Positions 23,051-33,673 of a stretch of 64,000 nucleotides of DNA are shown piece after piece. The position numbers were made by a program, and so were the translations under genes. Origin of the DNA: Nageia nagi (taxonomy: Eukaryota > Pinophyta); assembly GCA_050084985.1 (NCBI GenBank), contig JBITNC010000001.1, positions 115,878,001 to 115,942,000 on the forward strand, written 5' to 3'. Each line of letters opens with the position of its first letter. Position 1 is the first letter of the stretch. Under the pieces are notes generated by a model that worked only from the letters and a program-made list of their open reading frames with translations, was not told where the DNA came from and did not search any database.

Positions 23051-26000
23051 ATGAAGGTCCAAGTAGTCTCTCGCAGTGGCAGAGAAGTTGTCAAGGGTGG
23101 CATTAATCTCAACGACAATGTAAGAAAATGCTCCCTTTTTGTTTTTCCAAGGATCTGGATTGAGTTTATTAAGGATTTTTTGAAAAATTATTTGAATGTT
23201 CAGTTGATTTTATGTTATCTGATTAGGGAAGTGGGTATTCGCAATGAATATAGCTTGTGAGCTTCATGGGTTCAATCAAATGATCGTATTTCACTGCACC
23301 CATATAGGTCTATATTGAAATTATTAGCTGTAGTGAAATGATCAGATTTCACTACACCCATAGAGGTACTTTTCTACAATGAATGTTTATTTCTATCATG
23401 GATTCTTAGTTTTCCACTAAAGAAACCCACTTTAGGCTATGTCAGAAATTGTTCGATTTTGTTTTTATTTTGTATCGGGTGTGTAGCAAGAATCAGATTT
23501 TACTACATCCAGATGGATGCTTTTTACTTCCATGTCATATGTCTTGTGGCCTAATAGATAGGCTATTTTCTTGGCATAAACTCAACCCCACTTTCCCTCT
23601 GAAACAGTCCAAAACAATAACTATGTAACATGTCCTTTATATTTTAGGAGAATTTATAATGGCTACGGAGGGATTTATTTGGAAGAATAACATATATTGG
23701 ATCTCGTTGCAAATTTTCTGGACTGAATGTTTCAACGAAAATATTTTTAAGTTCTGCACTTGATAAGGTAGATTTCACGCTTAGATGTTAAGCGTGAGGG
23801 CTTTTTGTCTCCCAAAGTTGCTTGGTACTGGGACGTTATCTCACCTTCACAACTTATTTGATCTTAATATGGTTTTGATGGGAGCAGACCACAACTAGAA
23901 TGAATCGTTGGTGGATGGCTTGTAAGTCCATCCACTTCAATTTTTTTTAATGTTATACAGTTTTGATGGGGATAGACCAAAGCGGGAATAAGTCCCTGTT
24001 GGATTGCTTGTAATTCCATTCACCTTGTTATTGAACCAAAGGTCTGACGAATCGTAGGTCAGAGTCAGTGCTATACACACACACAAGAGGCTTGCAGTTA
24101 AGTTTACATTTCAATACTTATATATATGCATACGCCAGTACACTGAAATAAATAACAGAATTCAATTTAATTACTACTAGGAAAGACTTGTGTACAGCAG
24201 GGAGGGTACCTACATCTTGGTATCATTAGTATTAACATAGTTGTATTGTATCATGAATTGTAGACTCTATTGATGTTTTTGCCGACTCCCAGAAGCCCTT
24301 TGTGTTGTTTTATTAAACACTTTTTGCTTAGTATAATTTCTAACACATTCTTTCTCTATGTAATGTTTGCCTGATTGTGCAAAGTATCTGTCATTCCTGT
24401 GAAAGAAGTTCCTGAAGATTGCTGCTGCTTTGGGCTATTTTGCTTTCGCCTATCTGAATTTTGATAGGATAGCAATGTGTGTTTTGGGGCTTTTTATTGC
24501 TTTTTGATGAATATCTGGTTGCTCCTTTTTACTTTCAACTGTAGTAATTTGCAAACTTCTCCGGGGACATTCCTATAGCTTTTTTCTTATTGATACTGAT
24601 TTTTTGTCACTTTCATGAGCTCCTAATTTGAAATCTTCTCCGTGGACATACCTGTAGCTATTTTTTTTTATAGATAATGATCGTTTTCCATTCACATGAT
24701 TGGTTTGTGGATATAATATTCATCGGATATTAGTGGGTATAATCAATTTGATTGGAGTCATGTGTCCTTTTATAGTTGATTTCATTATGCAACTACTAAG
24801 CAAGCTGTTTGTGTGGATTTGGCAGGCTACTGTGGATGACCTGAAAGTTTTAATTCACCAACGAAGTAAGTTGCCATCAGTAATTGACATGGAAAGGTGT
24901 TTAATTTTCTGTTTTAGGATTTGGTTTGGTTGTATCATTAGAAAAAGGAGCCATACTTTGTTCGGATTCACAGTGCGTAGTATAATTGAATTTTAATGAC
25001 GGAGCAGTTAAGAAAACTTTATTAGCATTAGAGTAAATTCATAAAAGTTTAGAGTTCTCATTAGAAAGGTAATTATTTGTAGAAGAATTGATTTTGGAGG
25101 CAACATGTATTGTGTTTAACACATTAATGTCATATACAGATATGCATAGAAATTTGTTTCAATAAATATTGACATGGTGTTTTGAGTGTGTTGGAAGTTA
25201 ATGATCTGTAGAAGAATTGGTTTTTAATTGCAACACAAGTTTTCAATAGAGTAATATCGTATAGAGGTTTAAAGAGATTTTATACTTTGGTGAAAAATTA
25301 GCATGTTATCAGGACTATGTAGGGATTTCAAGTATACTCTTTGCAAAGATAAATGAACTCTAAATAAATTAAGAAGTTATCCTAATTTCTGATTGTTTCT
25401 ATAATAAAGCCTATGGGATCTTGTTTATATTTGTTGAATGACTCTCTTGTCATAGAAGTAAAAGAAATTACTGATTCATATGTGTGTTTTGGGCAGCCAA
25501 GAAGTATTACCCTGCTAGGCAGCGTCTTACACTTCCAGTGCAACCTGGTCAAGGGAAACCTGTTGTTCTCCAGTCAGGAAAAAAACTGAAAGATTACTTT
25601 GAAAACAATGAAGGAAATCAAGTTGTGTTCAAAGATTTAGGCCCACAGGTCTCCTACAGAACATTGTTTTTTTTTGAATATCTAGGCCCCCTGTTCATTT
25701 ATCCTATCTTCTATTACTTCCCTGTGTACAAGTTCATTGGATATCCTACTGAACGGGTTATACACCCAGTTCAGACATATGCATTGTACTATTGGTGCTT
25801 TCACTACTTCAAACGGATTTTAGAGACCTTTTTTGTTCACAGGTTCAGCCATGCAACTTCTCCCCTCTCTAATGTGTTTAGAAACTGTTGTTACTACTGG
25901 AGTTTTGGAGCCTTCATAGCTTATTTTGTCAACCATCCTCTGTATACACCCGTGAGTGAGAAGCAATGGAAAATTGGTATTGGGCTGGGGATCCTGTGTC

Positions 26001-26434
26001 AGTTAGCAAACTTTTACTGTCACATTCTCTTGAGGAATCTACGAAGTGATGGTAAGGGAGGATATCAAATTCCATCAGGATTCCTGTTTAATATTGTTAC
26101 ATGTGCTAACTACACTACCGAGATCTACCAATGGTTGGGATTCAATATTGCAACACAGACAATTGCTGGGTATGCGTTTCTTATTGTAGCAACCCTGATT
26201 ATGACTGATTGGGCTTTAGGCAAGCACCGCCGTTTGAAGAAGGTAAAATTTTCTGTAATTTTAGTTTATCAGAAAAGTAATTTGAAGTCTAGGATAACAT
26301 TGAACTGCTAGTATATTTTCACAGTTTGTAGCTTCTTGCTTCTGAGTAGCTCTTTGGAATTGCAGTTGTTTGACGGCAAAGATGGAAGACCCAAATATCC
26401 CAGGCGATGGGTGATATTACCGCCTTTTCTGTGA
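23051..26434 (+). CDS. ECR: very-long-chain enoyl-CoA reductase (ECR/CER10/TSC13), 4 exons
   Basis: Coding exons are 23051-23119, 24826-24865, 25497-26242 and 26366-26434, with introns of 1706, 631 and 123 bases, all GT..AG. They give 307 residues; Arabidopsis CER10 has 310. The enzyme does the last step of the endoplasmic-reticulum fatty-acid elongase cycle, reducing trans-2-enoyl-CoA with NADPH, and so supplies wax, sphingolipid and seed-oil precursors. Residues 1-80 form the ubiquitin-like N-terminal region (start [12 protein letters not shown]). The rest is the multi-span steroid-5-alpha-reductase-type domain, with K142-R143 in [16 protein letters not shown] and Y242 in [11 protein letters not shown] at the positions of residues reported as essential in yeast Tsc13. 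The C-terminus [11 protein letters not shown] is the family end. The first in-frame ATG is 23051. No lesion is seen. Confidence 0.96.
23870..24030 (+). repeat. 88-bp duplication inside ECR intron 1
   Basis: 'gttttgatggg..agacca' at 23872 recurs at 23960, with similar following phrases (tgg.tggcttgtaa.tccat.cac). A second duplicated block with period about 84 lies at 24541-24700 ('aacttctccggggacattcct' versus 'atcttctccgtggacatacct'). Both are intronic and of no evident function. Confidence 0.65.
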
Positions 26435-28213
26435 AAATGATGCATTATGTAATGCATCTTACATTTGTCTGGAAAAATCGAGTTCAGTTATGCACTGAAT
26501 ATTTTGTTTGCTCAGTAAGAAATTAAATTCAGGCCATTTTCTTGGTCTGACAACTTGTAGAACTTTGTCATTGTCATTATGGTTCTAAGTCAAACTTTCT
26601 CTATTGTTTTCATAGTTTATTTCAAATAGTGATTTGCGTGAGCGATTAATTGTTTTTGCTTTTTTAAAGATTTTCTTAATCTAAAATGGGGAAGTTCTGT
26701 TTATTATATCGCTAGATTATTTTCAGTTTGTTTTGTATGCTATATGCTCTATCCTGCATGTGCTGTTTGGTATGTAATCTAGATGCTGCATTTGTGAGCA
26801 TGCCTATAGATTTGAACTGAATCAGGACCAACACAAAATTTTTATGTCGTTATGATCCTACATAATGTGCTGATTCTAGTGTTCAGATAGTGATATATAC
26901 AGACACTGATAGTTTTTAGGTCTCTTTCTTTAATATACATATGTATCTTTGTTGTGTGATGAGGAAATCTTCAACCTCCAGAATTCTACTTGGACATATT
27001 TGTCCACTATTATAGACACGCACAAAATACAAACACCCAACATATATTATACATCTATAGAAGTTGAAGCTAAAAGATTTTGTTTGATCAAGCACTTCTA
27101 TTAACAGTCTGTTGTTTTTCAATATGCATTATGATGATGGCAAAGGTCATCTATTTTAGTTGATCATCTGACAACAATATTGCATTTGAATTTATCAAAA
27201 ATTTGGACCATGACTTGAAATGGAGTTTTCGTTTTCAAAGGAAACTTTGCATCTTATTGATTGCAATATGTGCCCTCATTAAAAGAAGTGTGCTTTTCTC
27301 CATTATTTGGATGCCTGTTGCTTATGAATTCTCTTTTCTCTTGGAACACTAACCCCTTTATTTCTAATTGGGCAAATTTAAAAGGTTGAGCTTCGGGAAA
27401 TTTATCTTCCTTTTGCAAGGCTGAAAAAGGGATCTTAAGGTATTACAGTGATTTATGCTAGATTGGATGGCAGGAAACTTTGTATCTAGCTGCTCCTTTC
27501 GAACAATTAATTTAGTTCTTGAGAAAACCAATCAATATGGGTTTGCAGGTGCTCTAGGGGACCCCAAATTTGAGAAGGCTTAATAAGATGTGATGATTTT
27601 AGGTACCATGTTCAAGAACTAGAGTCTAATATTGAGTAATACATAAGTTAACAGTTGAAAGTACTTGAGAAAACCAATCGATATGGATTTATGATGCTCC
27701 ACTGAACCCCAATTTTTAGACTGCTTTAGAAGATTTGGATGGTTTTAGTACCATATTCACAAATTAGAGTGCAATATTGAGTAATACATGAGTTACGGTG
27801 TAATAAGAGTAACATGTATCATTACTAATGTACAAGAAGTAGCATAGAACCATAATTATAGGCAACCGAACTATAAGAGAACAGTAAGGACATGTGAAAC
27901 TGCAACAATAGAAATGTGAAGTAGGAGGCTATCTTTATGAAAAGGGATATGCTGTATGTGATTTGTGTGTGTATACATGAAAATTTGAACGCCACAGTAT
28001 GTGACTGTGACCTGTCTGTGGATGGATGTATAGACTACGGATTTATTGATTGATAGCTTCTTGATGACAATAGAATTATTCTTGATCCCAGAGTCATGAT
28101 CCAGTGAGGTGTGTTCTTAATATAAAATTTAGTGTTGGACTTCTTAGAGGAGGCATTCACGTGTCTCCTGAGAAAATAGCTGAACAAATGGAAATAATTG
28201 TTCAATTATTTGT
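26435..28213. other. ECR 3' flank and intergenic DNA
   Basis: The first few hundred bases should hold the ECR 3' untranslated region, but no canonical AATAAA lies close to the stop codon. A diverged tandem duplication of period 146 is present (27518-27663 and 27664-27805: 'cttgagaaaaccaatc' and 'aatattgagtaatacat'). No other gene is seen. Confidence 0.5.
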
Positions 28214-28220
28214 ATTCTTT

Positions 28221-28436
28221 TGTTGACAGTAGCAGGGTGCATTGGCCAGTAGATGGATCGACAGCCAACTTTGTTGAATCTGCCTATAAAACGAGGAGGT
28301 TGATTCCTCACTAATGCAATTTGCCGATAAGTTACTTCTTTTGGTTGTTTCAGATTCCCCTGTATAAAAGACAGTTGGCCTAGATACTTATGAATCAGTT
28401 GTAATCATGTCATCTTCAGCATTTTAGAAGACAACA
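28221..28436 (+). mobile_element. candidate 216-bp solo LTR (TRIM-like)
   Basis: The segment begins TGTTGACAGT and ends AGAAGACAACA, giving TGTTG/CAACA termini. Perfect ATTCTTT copies flank it (28214-28220 and 28437-28443). Inside is a clear TATA box (CTATAAAACGAGG near 28290) and a second 'tataaaag' near 28363. Short LTRs of this kind occur in TRIM elements. The seven-base flank is longer than the usual five-base duplication, so a chance match or another small element is possible. Confidence 0.4.
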
Positions 28437-29333
28437 ATTCTTTCTATTATCACCAGTTCCGAAGCATCATAAAAAACTAGTCTTCAAATGAATTTTACTA
28501 TCTAAATCCCTGTTTTGGAAAAAACATATGGATTCAAAGCGTGTTACCTTGTGAATTCATGTGGATGTATAATATAAGTCAAGCAAGTTATTGTCTATTT
28601 GGAGCAAAAATAGCCTCGTTTTAGAACTCAAATGAAGTGAAAACAAATCAACTCAAACAAGGGCTTTGGAATTAAGACTTCGAGTAAGATGAAAGACAAA
28701 TCAGTGCTGAGGATTGCGGAGTAATAGTTGAAAACGTATCTGCTGGAAACGGAAAACTTAACTAGGTCTAATTATAGTAGTTAAATTCAGGCTTAGCAAA
28801 AACTTGGCAAACTTTTGACCAAATAAAAACTTGGATTTGGCAAAAACTCATCTAAAACTTCACAAATTTGAAAAAATAAAATATTGATTTGAATAATCTG
28901 ATGAAATGTATACTCGTAAAAAAAAATCAACAAAAACAACAAAATCCTACAAGTCAACAAGAAAACTGGTAAAGATTGGTTAAAACTTAATCAACCTTAA
29001 AAACTCGTGAGTTGAATGTGAATATTCATTTTGATTAACTTAGCAAGTTTGAGTTTAGTTGTTAAAACTCGTCAAATTATTTTAGACCTAACCGATTAAG
29101 GTAGGAGTTTCGGATTGTTGACCCCACTTCATTGGTTGTTTCATCATAAGAAGTTTAATTCCAGAACCTGGTTCCCGCCAAGGCTTGTTGCATTGAAATG
29201 TTGAAAATATTGCAACATCCTCAAATGTTCATAATATCGTAGAAGAGGTAGCAATTATAAAATTGGGACCTTCCTGTAATGCTTAATGTATTGGATTAGA
29301 CTTGCAAAGTACCATCTGTAATCCATTAGCCAT
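28437..29333. other. intergenic DNA, no gene seen
   Basis: Around 28790-29070 variants of 'aaaacttggcaaa' and 'aaactcgtcaa' recur irregularly, which suggests an old simple repeat. No coding frame is supported. Confidence 0.5.
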
Positions 29334-29427
29334 AAGAGTGGTCATAAATAACTGCAGACTTACTCTCAAGAATGGTACACAAGAGTGGTCATAAATAACT
29401 GCAGACTAACTCTCAAGAATGGTACAC
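29334..29427. repeat. 47-bp tandem duplication, nearly exact
   Basis: Copies 29334-29380 and 29381-29427 both read 'aagagtggtcataaataact' followed by the same 27 bases, with one difference (gacttact/gactaact). Near-identity suggests a young event. Confidence 0.95.
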
Positions 29428-29903
29428 ATAGCAATGGAAGAAGCAGCAACAAATGGAAGAATGCTGGAGGCAGTGAAAAGCAACTTTTGTCATTTATTCT
29501 GTCCAAGACCTAGTCTCTCTGCTTATAACTGAGTGCATGATCACACCACCGCAAAATCCAAGATAACTAATCAAACAAAATGGGTGGGGATTCTGAATAA
29601 CATTAGCGTGTGAAGAAAATTCTGCTTTACCATTTTAAAGTTCAACATACACATTGCGAAGGGCGAAGGGCCTCATTGTAGTATTTTGAACTCAGGCTGT
29701 CATGCATTTGCTGCCTGACAAGATTCTATTGAAGCTAGGGTTGGGATAATTTGTTTGCAGTTGCATTTAATTCAGTTTACAAGGATTGACTGCCTTCAGT
29801 GTCGTGCAAATTTTCTGCTGGAGGTGGTGTGTAAAGCCAATCTTCAACTAGAGCATATTAATATAACACACTAGTGTTTGAGCATTAAGCTTCACCACCC
29901 CAC

Positions 29904-30045
29904 GCATCTAGACCTGGGCCTAGGTATTTGAAAGTCAGTAAGAGTCCTGAAACACCCATATGCAGTAACCCCAAGCATCTAGACCTGGGCCTAGGTATTT
30001 TAAATTCAGTAAGAGTACTGAAACACCCATATGCAGCAACGCTGG
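29904..30045. repeat. 71-bp tandem duplication
   Basis: Copies at 29904-29974 and 29975-30045 share 'gcatctagacctgggcctag' and 'ctgaaacacccatatgcag' with few substitutions. The small frames that cross it on both strands are by-products. Confidence 0.95.
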
Positions 30046-32465
30046 AAGATTTTATTGTTTTGGTTGTATTAGTCGTCACAGCTGCATTTTTGTGGCAATT
30101 TTATTCAATCTCTTGCAGATTTTATAGCAAGGTTAAACTAGGAAACTGAGTACCTGCATTTTTTGTATCTGCAACCCATCTATATTGAAAGCCAACATTT
30201 TATGTTTGTTTACATAATTAAGCCAACCTTCACTCAACATTCATAATTTGAACTTAAACCATTCAAAAAAATCTTTCAAAACTCTGTTGAACTTAAAACC
30301 ATTCTAAAAATATTTTAGAAATTTGAAGTTCATCATTATATGAAAAAGCAGTTGATGCGAATGTGAAATTTGAAATACTTAAAGATTAAAGAGTACCAAA
30401 TAGTAGACCTAGCCATGCCTTAAATCAATTTTAATGACCATATACAAATATAATAGTCTTTTTGTTTTTTGCTTTTTAATGTTGAAGATGACTTTAATAT
30501 ATTTAGATAGATAAGTCTCTTAACATTCTTTTAATTCCTTGGTTTGTAGGATCCATCAAAGTTTGTTCAGAAGTAAATATATATCAATTAAGTATTTTAA
30601 TGATTGTTTGTCATAAAATTAAGTTGTATAATAAAATCATCAAGTTTGTTTTGATTATGTTATATTCTCTCTTCTATTTTAAAAAGAAAGGATTTAAAAA
30701 CAGAGAGCACTAACATATAAATATAGATTTAGATCTTTCAAATTTAAATATCTACGACTTCGACAAAATAAAATATCTATTCTTGATCATGAACATATGT
30801 TTGCCTTCATAGTCTCAAAGTTCCAAGGCAAGCAAATAGAAGGGTACATGAAATTACTAGTATCATTTAGAAACCATTAAACGAGTTGTAAATATAGTTG
30901 TACATATGTGGACAATATTCACGTAAGTTATTCAAAGGATACGGTGGAAGTCAATTCTACTTGTTTAGATTTAGATTGTCTATAAACACTTCAACACTAC
31001 TATCTTCTCCAAATTGAAAGGATCATAATGTAATCAATATTTTGAACTTAAATATTGTAATATAGGTAGATTCAATATTATTGCTTTGAAAAAGATCAAC
31101 AATTAATATTATATTTTATTATCTAGTGAAACTATAAAATAGAAAATAATCATATCATCTTATAATATGATGGAATTATCAAGTATAAATAATATAGTTT
31201 AATCCTTTTAGTACATTGTTCTTTACTACAAGATCATAATCAAAAAATAAAAATAAACAACTTTGAAATAGAATGGGTTGTAATGTTTTCAAAACACTTC
31301 AATATTATTAATACTAAAGAACTTTGCAAATAACAAAGATATATAATATAACTTGATTAGTATGTATATGAAGGTTATTTTGTTTTAAGAATGTAATGGT
31401 CTTGATAAATTTGTGTTAGTTATTTTGTGTTCAACCTTGGAGTTTAAGGATTATTACTAATGATATGTAAATTTATAAATAGATAGTAAAGTGAATGAAA
31501 TAATCATCATCAAATAATACATTTTCTCATTCCTCTTATGTCGATGTACATATTCAAGTTAAAATAATTCCCTTTTTCTATCATTCTAGCTAAATGTGGT
31601 GCATATCCCATATTGCTTCATGCAGTATTCCATATTATCGAGCTTTTGAATATGATCCATCACATGATTTCAACAACTCTTGACTCGAAGAGACATCCTC
31701 TCTTAGTTTTCAAATCCTCAATGCAAATTGCAAGTAAGGGCATTCATTGGTTTTGGTACTCAAAAGCAATCCATAGGCATATGTATGAAATGACTTCTTC
31801 CCACACAACCCCTAAAAAAGACCTTTAATCCTTATACTAGAGATATGAATAAAATAATCAGGAAGGAAATCTACTTGGCTTACCTAAGGACAACTTGGAT
31901 TGAATTAAGAAAATCATTTTTACCGAAGCTTTTACATTATCTTTAGGTTTACATGAAATTGGAGAATGGTACAATTATCATCTCTAGTTACATTTAATTA
32001 CATATATCACATGGTCTTTGATTCCTCCTTGATCAAATAAGGGTTTGCTCACACCAGCTTTGTATTGAGATTAAAAAAACCATATCCTTAGAGATCAACG
32101 TATATGTAACTATGTAGCATTGAACCAAATATTGAACAACATTTCATATTCATTTGCGCCATCTATTATGAAATTCGAGGTCGTTCTCATTGCTTACGCA
32201 TAGGTGCCCACATTTTGAAATCATGGATGAATTATGAAGATAAAAAATGCATAATATGTCTTTATATTAAAGAAGCCACCTACCTTAAATAGAAAGTGAT
32301 TGTTGATGGATACAATAACACAATGAGTACTAGATTTATCACATCTTTTTTCAATGGTAAGAAGTTATGAATTGGAAGTATAACATGATTCTCGAAGACT
32401 TTGTAAGGACTATTCATTGATGCATTACTATTAAACCCACTAGATTACTTCTTTTAGTTGCAACA
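30046..32465. other. AT-rich intergenic DNA, no gene seen
   Basis: No coding region can be supported. A 71-codon frame at 31613-31828 has no family resemblance I can name. The sequence immediately left of 32466 is the insertion target of the LTR element; it resumes at 37068 after a five-base CAACA duplication. Confidence 0.5.
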
Positions 32466-32858
32466 TGTAATGTCCCCAAATTTGTAAAACGTCCACTTTC
32501 TCTCCTCTTGGAGTGTGACGTTCATGGCAAAGGAGGAGAAACCAAAAATAAATTAATTTAGGAGTATTTTATTAATATTTTGCATTTATTTCTGTAACCA
32601 AGGCTAAAGAGACCCTTGAGGCACTCACCCTTGGATTTTATTTAATTAATCTGTCTCAATTATTTGTAATTAATGCAATATTAGTCTCTCATAATGGGAC
32701 GTTGCATTTATGAGCCATTGATCTTGTAATTTGGCATCTCTAGGCAACCATTATGGGATGTTGGGCTTCCTGGGTCCTTAGATGATTTAATTTGTCATCC
32801 CAAGACACCAGAAGAGGGATGTTGCACTTTGGGTGATTCCAAGGTATAAGAGATCTTG

Positions 32859-32868
32859 TTATAAAAGG
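32859..32868 (+). promoter_or_regulatory. LTR TATA box
   Basis: TTATAAAAGG sits in the 5' LTR, and the same motif is at 36351-36360 in the 3' LTR. Its position about 475 bases before AATAAA (33335) fits a U3-R arrangement. It would drive element transcription. Confidence 0.65.
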
Positions 32869-33334
32869 AGATGGGATGCATCATTTGCAGGTATGCTTGA
32901 ATATCATCAGAGTTTATCTCTTTTCAGGGGTTAGCAGCTAGTGGAGTTGCAGCTTTCTAGCTAGCTTAATGGGAGAGCTCGAGTCAGTGTGGAGGAGTTC
33001 TTACCTAAGCTAGGACAATAGCTCAAGCCAATGAGGTGGAGTTGCTAGAGTAGCTCGAGCCAGTGAGGTGGAGTTACTGGAATAGTTCGAGCCAGTGTGG
33101 TGGAACTATTCTATCCTTGATCTAGATCCAACCAGTGGGGTAGATCCAGATCCAGCCAGTGCGACCATATTCCAGATCCAGATCTAATCTGCCAAATCAG
33201 TGTGAGGAGGCACATCCTAGATCCAGACCAGCCGAATCTACCTTGTGAGGGCAAACATCCCCCCCTTCTTGAGCATTTGGGTATTATTCCTTGAGTATTG
33301 TACTTGTCCATTTGGGACATCCTAGCTCTTAAAG

Positions 33335-33340
33335 AATAAA
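33335..33340 (+). promoter_or_regulatory. LTR polyadenylation signal
   Basis: AATAAA within the 5' LTR; the matching copy in the 3' LTR is at 36895-36900, where it would act on the genomic transcript. Confidence 0.55.
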
Positions 33341-33504
33341 ATTCATTTTTGGATCTATTTCTTGTTCAATTTGCAAATCTGATTTGAATTGAGCTAGTTA
33401 GAAAAATATAAAAAATATATATAAATTCCTAAGTAGTGATATTTCAACTTGGAATATTACACTTTAACAAAAATCGCATTTTGTGAGTTTTGGAGATATT
33501 ACAG

Positions 33505-33516
33505 TGGTATCAGAGC
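33505..33516 (+). other. primer-binding site (initiator tRNA-Met type)
   Basis: TGGTATCAGAGC begins one base after the 5' LTR ends at 33503. It is the standard site complementary to the 3' end of plant initiator tRNA-Met. Confidence 0.95.
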
Positions 33517-33673
33517 TAGTTTTCTTGCCAACCTGTATTAGCTCATGCCGCCCAAGATCCATAATTACTACTTGAGAGGAAGAAGTGATCTTGATTACCA
33601 ACCGAGCTTGGAGGAGAGAGGCATAACAGATCTGGAGGGATCTGAAGAGTGGGAGGAAGCTGGATAAGGGAAA

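Larger units (their letters stand above)
32466..33503 (+). repeat. 5' LTR (1038 bp) of the Gag-protease element
   Basis: It starts TGTAATGTCCCC and ends GGAGATATTACA. It contains a TATA box (TTATAAAAGG, 32859-32868), AATAAA at 33335-33340 and a minisatellite of 'GCTCGAGCCAGTGAGGTGGA' type units (starts 32977, 33021, 33053, 33085). Confidence 0.95.

Noticed and set aside
24700-24996. 98-codon plus frame overlapping ECR exon 2
   Set aside because: Only the 40 bases 24826-24865 match the ECR family; the rest reads through the intron on both sides.
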